A DNA stretch of 47,721 bases. Source: Mycolicibacterium moriokaense (lineage in GTDB: Bacteria > Actinomycetota > Actinomycetes > Mycobacteriales > Mycobacteriaceae). The translations under genes and the position numbers were made by a program. Below the pieces are notes generated by a model, which worked only from the letters and a program-made list of their open reading frames with translations, did not search any database and had not been told where the DNA came from. Each line of letters opens with the position of its first letter. Position 1 is the first letter of the stretch. This document shows, in pieces, positions 1 to 7,777 of the stretch. The stretch lies in contig NZ_QQBJ01000033.1 in the NCBI RefSeq assembly GCF_003347205.1, forward strand, positions 1-47,721, in the 5' to 3' direction.

Positions 1-33
1 GACATGGCCGACCTCCACGCTCAAACGAGGTGT

Positions 34-67
34 CAACTATGTCGCGAGACAGCTGCCAACTATGTCG
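34..67. repeat. Two direct 11-bp repeats, possible insertion-sequence end
   Basis: CAACTATGTCG occurs at 34-44 and again at 57-67, 23 bp apart. Spaced terminal repeats beginning TGTCAAC are a style seen at the ends of IS21-family elements, but only 97 bp precede the hairpin at 98 and no transposase is visible, so this is a weak reading. Confidence 0.25.
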
Positions 68-97
68 TGGAATCACACACTGTCCCCGCTACCAGGT

Positions 98-133
98 AAA
101 ACGGCCCTCGGAAGACACTCCGGGGGCCGTTTT
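98..133. terminator. Strong bidirectional intrinsic terminator
   Basis: A perfect 10-bp inverted repeat, AAAACGGCCC (98-107) and GGGCCGTTTT (124-133), closes a stem that continues with an inner CGG/CCG pairing. The T-run on both strands suits termination from either side. It would end transcription entering from the left edge and anything running through the integrase gene at 446-1786. Bases 134-445 hold no convincing gene; they are a natural place for the attachment site of that integrase, but no tRNA or att core is recognisable. Confidence 0.7.
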
Positions 134-445
134 CATGGATCTTGTGAACGAATTTGTGAACGTCAGACTTCCTGACTAGGGCACATCTCGGCACCTAAGG
201 TCGAACGTGCGGTCGCACTGTACGAAGCGCTGCCGCAAGAATGGCGCGGAACCAGCGAGAGCTGCGCCTAAATCCGGTGAGCCTGCGTTGACCGTGGGCC
301 GCGCGATGCCTGCCGGGCACGACGTAGGCAATTGCTTGGCGGGACGCCGGCAAGATATGCCACGCTGGATAGCATCGGACCGGCAAGCCCACGAGATTCA
401 CTAACAGGAGTTCCTTCAACAGAACTACCGCTGTCCCCCTCGCAA

Positions 446-1786
446 TTAGTCCTTATCTCGACCCGATTCAATCGGCGAACCGAAGCTGTTCCCAACCAGG
501 AACGCTGCCGCGTGCTCCGCGGCCTCTCTGTCATCGTTCTTGAGCACGTGAGCGTAGGTCTGTAGGAAGAACCCGACGTCCGCGTGCCCAATGCGCTCGC
601 TCACGATCTTCGGACTTACGCCGGCCTTCAAAGCGGCTGTCGCGTATGAGTGCCGTAAGTCGTGAAAGGTAATCCGCTCTAGCCCAGCGGCCGCCGCCAA
701 CCGATCGAACCGTTGGCGGATGGAATCGGGGTGAGGTGGTCGGCCGTCTTCGAACGTGAAGACGTAGTTCCCGGGGCGATAGTCCGGTCCGAAAAATGCG
801 CGTTCTTCATTCTGGAATTCACGCCACTTCTCAAGTGCCGCCGCGGTAGTTCGGTCAATCGCGATGGTTTGATCTGCATTACGCGTCTTGCCGCCGGCCT
901 TATCTCGCGCATGCCCGCCAACGACTACTCGATTGTCGTGCACCGTGATCTCGCGAGCGTCTAGGTCGACGTCGTGCCATCTGAGGCCACAGATCTGTCC
1001 ACGACGTATTCCGGTAGTGAGCTCTAGAAGAAAGAGCGCGACGAAGCGATCGTCACTTGCCGCCCGCAGAAACTTCTGTATGTGTTCCGGGTTCCACACG
1101 GTGCGCCGAGCGCGGGAACGTTTCGGCGGCCTCACATTCGCTGCTGGATTGTGAGCCTTGTACTTCCACGCGACGGCATCGACCAACGCTCGGTGGATCA
1201 TGGCGTGAATGTTTCGAACAGTCTTTGGTGCTAGTCCGGGATTCACCCTTATCGGGACGATTCCTGCCTTGTACCGACGGACAGCGGCACGAGCGGCGTG
1301 AATCGTTGTGCCACAGGCGTTAGCGACTTCACGTGGCGCCGGTGACTCTCCATCGACCACATGGCTGAGCCAATAGCGATACATCTCGTAGTTTCGGTCT
1401 TGCTTGATCCGACCTTCGTTGAGGAGCTTCGCGTACAGCTTGAGCAGCTGTGGCTCATCCAGCCGCTGCAGCTTTTCTGCCCCGATGTGCGGCACGACGT
1501 AGCTCCTGGCATAGTCCTTCCAGTTCTGCCACGTCGTGGCGTCCATCGACGCTTCGACGGCGACGAACCACTCCTCGAAGAATTGAGCCACCGTGCGGGT
1601 AGAGGGTCGGACCACGCGACCTTGATCAGCTTCCCGCATGGCGTCGCGACACGCCTTCCATGCCTCCTTCTCAGTCGGGAATCCGCCCTTGGAGATGGTG
1701 GGATACTCGCCGGTGGACGAATTTCTCTCCGGCGCCCGGAAACGATATGTCCACGTGCGCCCACGCTGGTAGACCGCTCCCTTCAC
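446..1786 (-). CDS. int: Tyrosine recombinase / phage-type integrase
   Basis: A 446-aa site-specific recombinase that would integrate and excise the element. The C-terminal half has the catalytic set of the family: Arg in TTGIRRGQICGLRW, the HDLRHSY box (HxxR), GHADVGF, and the nucleophilic Tyr in FLQTYAHVLK. The N-terminal part contains an Arm-type DNA-binding region (GAVYQRGRTWTYRFR) and a SAM-like core-binding domain. About 40 residues between the core domain and the catalytic domain (HAARAAVRRYKAGIVPIRV) look like an inserted helix-turn-helix-like stretch. Its start codon overlaps the stop of the excisionase gene upstream (ATGA type), so the two are co-translated. Length and motifs are complete, so it may be active. 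Confidence 0.93.
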   Translation of the reverse strand: MKGAVYQRGRTWTYRFRAPERNSSTGEYPTISKGGFPTEKEAWKACRDAMREADQGRVVRPSTRTVAQFFEEWFVAVEASMDATTWQNWKDYARSYVVPHIGAEKLQRLDEPQLLKLYAKLLNEGRIKQDRNYEMYRYWLSHVVDGESPAPREVANACGTTIHAARAAVRRYKAGIVPIRVNPGLAPKTVRNIHAMIHRALVDAVAWKYKAHNPAANVRPPKRSRARRTVWNPEHIQKFLRAASDDRFVALFLLELTTGIRRGQICGLRWHDVDLDAREITVHDNRVVVGGHARDKAGGKTRNADQTIAIDRTTAAALEKWREFQNEERAFFGPDYRPGNYVFTFEDGRPPHPDSIRQRFDRLAAAAGLERITFHDLRHSYATAALKAGVSPKIVSERIGHADVGFFLQTYAHVLKNDDREAAEHAAAFLVGNSFGSPIESGRDKD

Positions 1787-1965
1787 GAGGCAATCAATTC
1801 ACGCAACTCGGAAGTAACGATATAGACGCGACCGCCTAGCCTGCGGACGGGGAGTTCGCCCGATGCGGCAAGCCGGTAGGCGGCAGCCCGGCTGATACCC
1901 AGAATGCTGGCCGCCCTTGGTACTGCCAGCAGCAGTGGAAGCTGATCAAACACGTTGTTCTTCAC
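1783..1965 (-). CDS. xis: Excisionase-like helix-turn-helix protein
   Basis: A 60-aa MerR/excisionase-type DNA-binding protein that would direct excision with the adjacent integrase. The core LAVPRAASILGISRAAAYRL is a helix-turn-helix, followed by the wing GELPVRRLGGRVYIV and a short helix, typical of the HTH_17 family. It starts at a GTG whose first base overlaps the stop of the upstream gene, with a strong GGAGGTGA ribosome site 7-14 bases before it. It ends overlapping the integrase start. The order initiator-xis-int is the normal control module of small actinobacterial integrative elements. Confidence 0.8.
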   Translation of the reverse strand: MKNNVFDQLPLLLAVPRAASILGISRAAAYRLAASGELPVRRLGGRVYIVTSELRELIAS

Positions 1966-2765
1966 TATTTTTCACCTCCTACGCGTGCTGGATTTGACCT
2001 CTTCTGTGGACTGCATCGCGGGCAGAATGCTGCTGCCTGCGTGCCGTCCGATTGCGTTATTGAGATCGTGCGCGACAGCGGATCCTCGCATTCGCCGCAC
2101 CATGCCGTCTTGCGTTCTGTTGCGAGGAGCGGTGGGGCCGGCAGCTCGGAAAGCCGCCGCTTAAGAACCGCGGCGGGGTAACGGACTCCCTCGGGACGAG
2201 ACGAAAGGTGATCCACCAGGGTCTGAGATGACCAGCCCGCAGCGAAGGCTGCTTCGATTGCAGGTGAGAGTTTCTTCGCGTCCTCCCCGTTGACCCGCCA
2301 CGGTCTTGGAAGGGAGTCCAGCACGAACGCTGAGGATGGTTCGGATGGAGGTTCTTCTGGGAGGTTCAAGGGCTCCACGCTCTGGACCTTCAGCCGTACG
2401 GGGGGTGGACCTCCCCTGTATGAAGATCGGACGGGCCTCGCCTTTCGCGCGGACTCGGAGAGTCCGAGATTTGGGCTGCCCTGCATGTGTGGCGCACATG
2501 GGTGATTGAGGAGGTAGCGGTTTGACCGTCTGGCTCCGGATTCGTGATGCCGAGCAACTCGAACTAGGAGCCCGTCGTCCTCCAGTTTGCGGAGCACCTT
2601 CAAGACGGTGCTTCGCGCGGCACATGTCTCCGACACAAGCGTTCGTTGCGACGGGTAGCAGGAGAAGCTGTCGTCAGCCCGGTTCGCGAGCAGCATGAGG
2701 ACAAGGCGTTCTATCGGAGTCGAGACCTCAACCGCTACCGACCATTCGAGCGCTTTCCAACTCAT
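1965..2765 (-). CDS. Winged-helix replication-initiator-like protein of an integrative element
   Basis: A 266-aa protein. Residues about 10-95 form a HTH_36-type winged helix (STPIERLVLMLLANRAD, YPSQRTLVSETCAARSTVLKVLRKLEDDGLLVRV), commonly found at the N-terminus of phage and plasmid replication or regulatory proteins. The middle is Pro/Ser-rich and probably disordered. Residues about 170-215 form a small helical region (FAAGWSSQTLVDHLSSR). The C-terminus has a CGEC...CPRC pattern that may bind zinc. It heads the xis-int operon and ends in a 1-base overlap with xis. The role is inferred from position and domain layout; a transcription regulator is the alternative. Confidence 0.6.
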   Translation of the reverse strand: MSWKALEWSVAVEVSTPIERLVLMLLANRADDSFSCYPSQRTLVSETCAARSTVLKVLRKLEDDGLLVRVARHHESGARRSNRYLLNHPCAPHMQGSPNLGLSESARKARPVRSSYRGGPPPVRLKVQSVEPLNLPEEPPSEPSSAFVLDSLPRPWRVNGEDAKKLSPAIEAAFAAGWSSQTLVDHLSSRPEGVRYPAAVLKRRLSELPAPPLLATERKTAWCGECEDPLSRTISITQSDGTQAAAFCPRCSPQKRSNPARVGGEK

Positions 2766-2977
2766 CGGTCACCCTCGCTTGCTTCTGGCGTTTCGTCGAA
2801 CATCGGCGCTAAGTCCCCTCGGACGGTCGTAGACGATCGCTCGGAACGGCCGTGCTGAAGGGGCACTGGGGCTGTCGCAAGCGATAGCAATATCGGTGAA
2901 CTGGAACGTAGATGAACAGACGAAACCGCGTCCACCACCTTGGACGACTTGAGCGAAAATTCAACTCCTGTCGTCAT
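2762..2977 (-). CDS. Small hypothetical protein upstream of initiator
   Basis: A 71-aa reading frame (start chosen at the Met of MTTGVEFSLKSSK; an upstream Met at 3022 would give 86 aa). Its stop overlaps the ATG of the initiator-like gene, the ATGA arrangement used through this operon, which is the main argument that it is translated. No domain is recognised. It could be a leader peptide for the operon or a chance frame. Confidence 0.3.
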   Translation of the reverse strand: MTTGVEFSLKSSKVVDAVSSVHLRSSSPILLSLATAPVPLQHGRSERSSTTVRGDLAPMFDETPEASEGDR

Positions 2978-3139
2978 ATTGCACGGACAGAACGCGAATT
3001 TAGGACGGTGCGGCGCTGTCAAGCTCCGTACTTCGATTGCCTAGGGAAGCTGAACCTCTTTGGGAGTGCGACAGAAGTAAGTGCGCTGCCTCGAACGCAT
3101 CCATCCGCGGCTCCCCGACTTGGCTCTGCTGATCGATAA

Positions 3140-3183
3140 TTGATCACTGGTTGATCACTCGTTGAGTGCTAGTTGAGCACTAG
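3140..3183. repeat. Four tandem 11-bp iteron-like repeats
   Basis: Head-to-tail units TTGATCACTGG (3140-3150), TTGATCACTCG (3151-3161), TTGAGTGCTAG (3162-3172) and TTGAGCACTAG (3173-3183), with a weaker fifth unit CTGATCGATAA just before (3129-3139). The 11-bp period equals one helical turn, so a protein could bind the same face repeatedly. Units 3-4 also form the inverted repeat AGTGCT/AGCACT. The position upstream of the initiator-like gene fits an origin or autoregulatory site. Confidence 0.6.
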
Positions 3184-3337
3184 ATGCCCCTTCGTTGTGT
3201 ACTGCGTGAACATTCGGCATCTCAGTGAACGCCTTCATTCCTGATGGGTTCGCCGATTGGTCAGCACCTTTCTCGCGGAATGCCTTTGGATCGGTGGTCA
3301 GACGACGCATGATTTCGCTACGCTTGAATGCGTGCAC
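3155..3337 (-). CDS. Small hypothetical protein overlapping the repeats
   Basis: A 60-aa frame from a GTG (VHAFKRSEIMRRLTTDPKAF). Amino-acid composition looks protein-like (charged N-terminal helix, KAFREKGADQ) but no domain is recognised. Its 3' end runs through the 11-bp repeat array, which argues against strong coding constraint there. No clear ribosome site is seen. Listed as a possibility only. Confidence 0.25.
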   Translation of the reverse strand: MHAFKRSEIMRRLTTDPKAFREKGADQSANPSGMKAFTEMPNVHAVHNEGASSAQLALNE

Positions 3338-3458
3338 GGCGCGATGTTGACAACCACGTCTGGTGATGGCCGGATGGCCGCGCCGAACGCGCGCGCTGGC
3401 TCTTGTGGCAGCTATGAGAATGGGTGCAGAATGCTTCCCTTTAGCTCGGGGACCAATC

Positions 3459-4187
3459 GTGAACGATGAGCTAAGTCAAGCCAATAGCCGCGGATTCGAA
3501 CTCGGCAGGAGGCATGCCGCGCTAGCGGATGTCATCGGGCAAGCAGCGCTATGGGCGCGCTCTTTCGGGATTGCAACCTCAGAAGTCCTGCCTGACCAAG
3601 AGGCGTTGGTGATTTACCCACTTATGCGACATGCCGAGCACTTGGTGACGCTGTGGATTCGTCTAGGCGGCGCTTGCATGGACCTTGCCTCGTCTTTCGA
3701 AGACGGGTTGACCGCACGAAGTGCTTCAGTAACGCCGCCTAAAGACGAAGCTGCGGTTCACCCAACGACGTATGTCAGCGGCGCTGAATACGTGCACATT
3801 CTGAAATCAGAGAGCGTGCATCACCCTACCTTGCAAAGCCTTTGGCGAAACGAGGTGACGAGCGCATCTCTGTGTCTCAGCGTCGCTGGTATTCGTACCG
3901 ATGAGCTCGAACGCTATGCCTTGGTTTCTCAAGCGATCTTCGACGACGCCTCGGCAGTGGTTCGTGACGCCTACAAGCATGCGGTTGCGGCGACCTATGG
4001 ACGGATCTGGGCCCGCGCCTCGCGCGCAAACGAGGGGCGCGCACTCATCGCATGGATGAAGGCGCTGGTTCAAGTAGGGTTCAGCCTAGAGGAGTGCATC
4101 TCGGAGCTGCGCGACGTGGAAGTGGCTTCGCCCGAAGCGGTTTCCGATTGCCTCCGTAGCAGAAGCGTATGGCTGTACGAAGAATGA
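3459..4187 (+). CDS. Hypothetical protein of the integrative element
   Basis: A 242-aa protein of unrecognised family. The GTG start (MNDELSQANSRGFELG) is preferred over the upstream ATGs, whose extension is low-complexity. The predicted content is mostly helical: residues about 20-70 (ALADVIGQAALWARSFGI, LVIYPLMRHAEHLVTLWIRLGGA) and 130-230 form amphipathic helices resembling the tidy helical fold of abortive-infection or HEPN-like proteins, but no RxxxxH motif is evident. It lies directly before the 4227 gene (40-bp gap) and probably shares its transcript. The DNA is noticeably more AT-rich than the plasmid and catabolic regions, indicating separate origin. Confidence 0.6.
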   Translation: MNDELSQANSRGFELGRRHAALADVIGQAALWARSFGIATSEVLPDQEALVIYPLMRHAEHLVTLWIRLGGACMDLASSFEDGLTARSASVTPPKDEAAVHPTTYVSGAEYVHILKSESVHHPTLQSLWRNEVTSASLCLSVAGIRTDELERYALVSQAIFDDASAVVRDAYKHAVAATYGRIWARASRANEGRALIAWMKALVQVGFSLEECISELRDVEVASPEAVSDCLRSRSVWLYEE

Positions 4188-4226
4188 TTGCACTTGCACC
4201 AGCCGGCCTTATGCGGATGGAGTTCA

Positions 4227-4469
4227 GTGTCCGACAGCGCTAGTGGTCGCCGTCGTAACTGGCGAAATCGCGAAACACGTTTGAGTACAGCAATTTTAGC
4301 GAAGCGGGTTAGTCAAGAAGATCACGATCTGATAGTGGCATACGCCAAGAGCATGAACGTCACAGTCGCAGACCTTCTTGACCCGGCTGTGAAAGAACTT
4401 ATCGACCGGGCTAGTGCCTATATGGCAATGACAGCCGTAGATACGTCTGAGCACGAAGGCCCTGAGTAG
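4227..4469 (+). CDS. Small ribbon-helix-helix-like / mobilisation-accessory-like protein
   Basis: An 80-aa protein starting at GTG 4227, preceded by GGAG at a good distance; a longer frame from 4188 lacks such a site. The basic N-terminus (RRRNWRNRETRLS) is followed by TAILAKRVSQEDHDLIVAYAKSMNVTVADLL, a pattern like the strand-helix-helix of Arc/MobC-type RHH proteins, in which the segment after LS pairs as a beta-strand. It may bind DNA as a dimer for regulation or mobilisation. It follows 3459-4187 closely. The family assignment is by pattern only. Confidence 0.5.
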   Translation: MSDSASGRRRNWRNRETRLSTAILAKRVSQEDHDLIVAYAKSMNVTVADLLDPAVKELIDRASAYMAMTAVDTSEHEGPE

Positions 4470-4813
4470 GCCAATCGGTGAACAAGCCGTAGCCGTCAGT
4501 ACTCCGGTCCCGCAATCTGATTACTCCCGCGCTAGTCACACCTTGACACGGACGCGGCCCCTTGACATCAACACCGCATGACTCATTCTAGGCGGAGGTG
4601 GGGTGCTTCCCAGGCTCCAATTTCCCTCTGTGGTAACGGCTCATCGAAGTCAACCGGGATAATACGGCCGGGCCGTTGACCGAAGCGACGCGGCGGAGCG
4701 GCCGCGCATTCAGTGTCACTGTCATCGTCAGTCACATCAGCAGTATCGGCCGCCTGCGACGCGAGCGAGCCGGAAGTCGTCGGCCGTAGACAAAATCAAA
4801 CAATAGGCGATGA

Positions 4814-5092
4814 TGTCTGGATACTTCAGCGCGACGCTGGCATAAGTCCGCCGGAGATTTTGCTTTCGTCGCCCGTGGAGTTGAAAGAGGGGAGGGTCAA
4901 CACCTGGGCAACGACGCGGAAACAGGGAGTGCCGATGGCCACAACGAAAGCCAGCGGCAACAACCTCCCGAAGCCGAAGGCGGGTTGGAGCTTGGCTGTC
5001 GTCTGGCCGCTGCGCGGGCGGCCGCCACTGCGAGCAAGAAGACCGAGCGTGCCGTTGATGCGCGAGTGCAGAAACTCGCAGACTTGCGGTAG
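4814..5092 (+). pseudogene. Gene remnant without a start codon
   Basis: An open stretch of 92 codons ends at TAG 5090-5092. Its translation reads naturally (GDFAFVARGVERGEGQHL, then ASKKTERAVDARVQKLADL, a helical charged tail), yet it has no ATG/GTG near its beginning and a stop at 4811-4813 precedes it. The best reading is the 3' end of a gene whose 5' half was lost in a rearrangement. The rest of 4470-5118 shows nothing else that can be supported. Confidence 0.3.
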
Positions 5093-5118
5093 ACCTAGAC
5101 CCCTCGCGACGCGGCACG

Positions 5119-5736
5119 TCAAGGACGTGAGTGCAGCAGCGCATCGACTGTGCTGGTCTGTCGGATGTAGCGACCAAGACCGGCTGAGATGTAACCGGCG
5201 TAGCGGCGCATTCGCCGGATCAGGTTGTTGACGTCGGAGACGCGGACGGGCTCGTGGTGAGCTACCCGGTTGCGTGCCTTACGCATGTCATCGAGGCCGG
5301 AATGGATTCGGTTCCGCTGCGAACCGCCTGGGTAGAGGGCTTCCAGATGCGGGTTCCAGAGCAGCGTCGTGTGCCGCGCGCTGGTCAGCAAGACCCAGAA
5401 CCCGAAGGTCAGCTCGGCAAGGAGCTTTCCGGGAGGGGCAGAGGGGCCGCCGGCCTTGATGCGTGCGGAGGCCAGGTCGGCGTGGGTGCGGGCGTCGTTG
5501 CCCGGTACCGCGGGGAATAGCGCGGCGAACGAGGCTTGGTCGGTCCAGTGGGAATCGCCAGGTAAGACGGCATTCATCAGCGCCCTGTCGTAGAAGCTGC
5601 GGAGGCCAACTTCGAGGTGGGCGAAGTCGTGCAGCAGTGCGGCGTTGAGCTGGGTGTTCCATTCGTGCAGGTCGAGAGCGCGGGTGCGGTCACCACCGGC
5701 CAGGCGTATGTACGTGTGGAATCTTTCGGGGCTCAA
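5119..5736 (-). CDS. Abi-family protein with HEPN-type RNase motif
   Basis: A 205-aa protein of the AbiD/AbiF (Abi_2) family, which act as phage-defence abortive-infection effectors or toxin-like RNases. Visible family marks: N-terminal MSPERFHTYIRLAGGDRTRALDLHEWN, the LLHDFAHLEVGLRSFYDRAL helix, LLAELTFGFWVLL, and near residues 150-160 the RNRVAHHEP segment, which supplies the R-x4-H motif of HEPN ribonucleases. Length is a little short for the family (usually about 220-300 aa), but the motifs are intact. It stands alone in the minus direction with no partner antitoxin adjacent. Phage defence is known for the family; activity here is inferred. Confidence 0.8.
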   Translation of the reverse strand: MSPERFHTYIRLAGGDRTRALDLHEWNTQLNAALLHDFAHLEVGLRSFYDRALMNAVLPGDSHWTDQASFAALFPAVPGNDARTHADLASARIKAGGPSAPPGKLLAELTFGFWVLLTSARHTTLLWNPHLEALYPGGSQRNRIHSGLDDMRKARNRVAHHEPVRVSDVNNLIRRMRRYAGYISAGLGRYIRQTSTVDALLHSRP

Positions 5737-5853
5737 CCATTGTTCAACCCAGGTGCCAGGTGCCGTCCCTTGTTGAGTTCTATCAGGGGTCCACGTACGA
5801 TTGAGTGCATACAGGCCGGTGTGACGTGTAGCGCGTGCCCGGTTAAAGCCAGG

Positions 5854-5894
5854 AAGAGCCCGGTATTCGGTCCTTGCGACCGACCCGGGCTCTT
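5854..5894. terminator. Intrinsic terminator
   Basis: AAGAGCCCGG (5854-5863) pairs with CCGGGCTCTT (5885-5894), a 10-bp GC-rich stem followed by TTTG on the plus strand and an A-rich flank giving T on the minus strand. It separates the Abi gene from the sigma-like gene. Nothing else is supported between 5737 and 6156. Confidence 0.65.
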
Positions 5895-6156
5895 TGCTTT
5901 GAACAGCGCTGTCTGCGGCTGTAAGGCCATCTTCCGTTTCGTGGTCTGAGGTCCCACAACTGGCAGCTAGCCCACAACCCGCGCCCCGGAGAAGCCGCGT
6001 ACGACGATTCGGGCTGCCAGCAGCCCCTCCTTTCTATGTCGAGGCTTGTCGGCTCGACCTGGGACAATCGTGGCAGCGCGGCCTGCGACCGCTTGCCTGG
6101 GAAAAAGTTTCTCCAGGTTTCAGGGGTTCGCGGTACGCGCGGACTTAAGAGGAAGC

Positions 6157-6179
6157 GACAACCGTAGGGATCGGTTGTC
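6157..6179 (+). promoter_or_regulatory. Hairpin plus T-rich tract in leader of the sigma-like gene
   Basis: GACAACCG (6157-6164) and CGGTTGTC (6172-6179) form a perfect 8-bp stem with a 7-nt loop, followed by TCTTTCTC. It lies 27 bases before the ATG at 6207. The shape is that of a terminator or attenuator inside the 5' leader, so it may limit expression of the downstream gene. Confidence 0.45.
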
Positions 6180-6206
6180 TCTTTCTCGCCTCCTGGAGAT
6201 GTAGCC

Positions 6207-7022
6207 ATGGATCGACCGGCACGCCGCCCCGGCCCGCCCGTTGATGCCGCGCGCTTACAACCGGACGACCAGCCCGACCTCCAGCACGTCGATGACGGCT
6301 TGGTCGGTGCCTGGCTCGATGATCCTGATCTGGCTGCTGAGCTTGCCGACGAACTGGAACGACTCCGGCGTCTTCAAGCCGATGAGGAGCTGCTGTTGGC
6401 GCTGCAGTTGGAGCAGTTCACCGGCCGGCTGTGGGAGCGGTTCTCCCGCGAGCTGACCCGCTACGGCCTGGGCGTGCTGCGCGCTTGGATCCGCCACGGC
6501 ACCATCTACGGCAAGGCCAAGGCGCTGACCGGCTACGGCCTGGGCCGCATCGACGGCTGGCCCGATGACCAGACCATCGACGACATCGCCACCGACACCG
6601 TGGTCGCCGCGCTGATCTATTTCCGCGACAAGGTGCTCAAGACCCACCGCTGGCAATCCTCGGGAGGCGCGTCGCTGGGCACCTTCTACATCGGCCAGTG
6701 CCTCTATCAGTTCGCCAACATCTACCGCAGCGCACTCCGGGCCGAGAAAGAGCGCATCCAGGAGGCCACCACGCCGATGGCCGAGCTGCCCGAGGACCGG
6801 TTCGACATCATCAAGGGCATCGAGGAGACCATCGTCGCCAACGACACGGTGGCCGAAGCGATGGCCCTGCTGAGCACCGACCGGGCGCGCCGAGCACTGT
6901 TCCTGCAGGAGCACGGCTTTACCCAACGGGAGATCGCTGATGAGCTGGGCCTGACCGACGCCAAGAGCGTGGAAAACCTCATCGGCTATCAACTCCGCCA
7001 ACTCCGAAAGAGGACGTCGTGA
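6207..7022 (+). CDS. Sigma-70-like RNA polymerase sigma factor of plasmid type
   Basis: A 271-aa protein. Residues about 75-185 resemble sigma region 2 (FSRELTRYGLGVLRAWI, DDIATDTVVAALIYFRDKVLK, GASLGTFYIGQCLYQFANIYR). The C-terminal 45 residues are a region-4-like helix-turn-helix (GFTQREIADELGLTDAKSVENLIGYQLRQLR). It is likely an alternative sigma or sigma-like regulator carried by mycobacterial plasmids. The ATG follows a CTCCTGGAGATG leader with GGAG as ribosome site. The last bases overlap the GTG of the next frame (GTGA), suggesting coupling. No anti-sigma factor is visible nearby. An alternative is a DNA-binding regulator that merely shares the fold. Confidence 0.72.
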   Translation: MDRPARRPGPPVDAARLQPDDQPDLQHVDDGLVGAWLDDPDLAAELADELERLRRLQADEELLLALQLEQFTGRLWERFSRELTRYGLGVLRAWIRHGTIYGKAKALTGYGLGRIDGWPDDQTIDDIATDTVVAALIYFRDKVLKTHRWQSSGGASLGTFYIGQCLYQFANIYRSALRAEKERIQEATTPMAELPEDRFDIIKGIEETIVANDTVAEAMALLSTDRARRALFLQEHGFTQREIADELGLTDAKSVENLIGYQLRQLRKRTS

Positions 7023-7255
7023 CCACCATCAAGAACCTCACCGCACTCATCAACGCCAGCTCGTTGGGCACCCGAACCGCGCGAGTAGCACGCAGGTCGG
7101 TGACCGCCGCCGAAGGCGACGCACTGGCCCGGCGTGCCGCCGAGGGCGGCCACAGGCATGACGGTTCCGGGGAATTCAGGGGTCAAGCCGCCCAGCGCAC
7201 TTATAGACCGGTATCCGGCTCAACACCGGGCCGGACAACACGAAAGGACAAGACA
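7019..7255 (+). other. In-frame reading frame upstream of the 67-aa protein
   Basis: A GTG at 7019 overlaps the sigma-like stop and opens a frame (MTTIKNLTALINASSLGTR...GDALARRAAEGG) that continues without a stop into the ATG at 7256. The first ~50 residues look protein-like; the next ~28 do not. Either one 146-aa protein is made, or a short coupled protein lost its stop by a change near 7170. Confidence 0.35.
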
Positions 7256-7459
7256 ATGGCCAAGGGACATCACCGCAGCGCGGCCACCGGTCGCTACGTC
7301 AAGACGTCCACCGCGGCGCGCAACCCCAAGACCACGGTCACCGAACGGGGCGCCAACCGCAGCAGTGGAACCCATCACCGCAGTGCCATCACCGGCAAGT
7401 TCGTGAAGGGCTCCACGGCTGCACGTCACCCCAACACCACGGTCACCGAACGCGGTTGA
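7256..7459 (+). CDS. Small basic protein with internal duplication
   Basis: A 67-aa protein starting MAKGHHRSAATGRYV. The ATG is preceded by GAAAGGAC, a good ribosome site. It consists of two copies of one ~30-aa unit: HHRSAATGRYVKTSTAARNP then TTVTERG, and HHRSAITGKFVKGSTAARHP then TTVTERG. The basic, His/Arg-rich character suggests a nucleic-acid-binding or structural role, but none is known to me. Similar short proteins recur on mycobacterial chromosomes and plasmids (recalled, not checked). It sits between the sigma-like gene and another short gene. Confidence 0.6.
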   Translation: MAKGHHRSAATGRYVKTSTAARNPKTTVTERGANRSSGTHHRSAITGKFVKGSTAARHPNTTVTERG

Positions 7460-7545
7460 GCATCAACCGGATTCGGGCGGTGGCCCCTCGACTCGACAGA
7501 CGGGTCGAGGGGACACCAGACCAACCACTTCTGAAGGGCAATCCC

Positions 7546-7743
7546 ATGATCCGGACCACCGTCGATGCCCTCGGCGGCGCGCAAACCGTCCCCAGTGAGC
7601 GGATCCCGGCCCGCGAACTTCATCAACACCTGATCGATCAGGTGGCCACCGGCGCAGGCAACGTCGTCCTGGCCGACACAGCTTGCACACCCGCGGCCGT
7701 CGTCACTCCATCCGGCGCTATCAACATCTACTCGACGAGTTGA
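7546..7743 (+). CDS. Small conserved-looking hypothetical protein
   Basis: A 65-aa frame starting MIRTTVDALGGAQTVPSERI, with GAAGGG placed 8 bases before the ATG. The middle (ARELHQHLIDQVATGAGNVVLADTACTPAAVVTP) resembles the substrate-like core of Phd/YefM-type antitoxins, where a short helix is followed by a strand and a proline, but the match is too weak to name. It follows the 7256 gene by 86 bp in the same direction. Function unknown. Confidence 0.5.
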   Translation: MIRTTVDALGGAQTVPSERIPARELHQHLIDQVATGAGNVVLADTACTPAAVVTPSGAINIYSTS

Positions 7744-7777
7744 ACACCCTGCGCCGCAACAACTCCGACCACACCTG

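Noticed and set aside
3129-3183. Possible CRISPR array
   Set aside because: Units are 11 bp, contiguous and without spacers; iteron-like instead.
6255-7001. 248-codon minus frame opposite the sigma-like gene
   Set aside because: Antisense shadow; the plus frame has the helix-turn-helix and a ribosome site.
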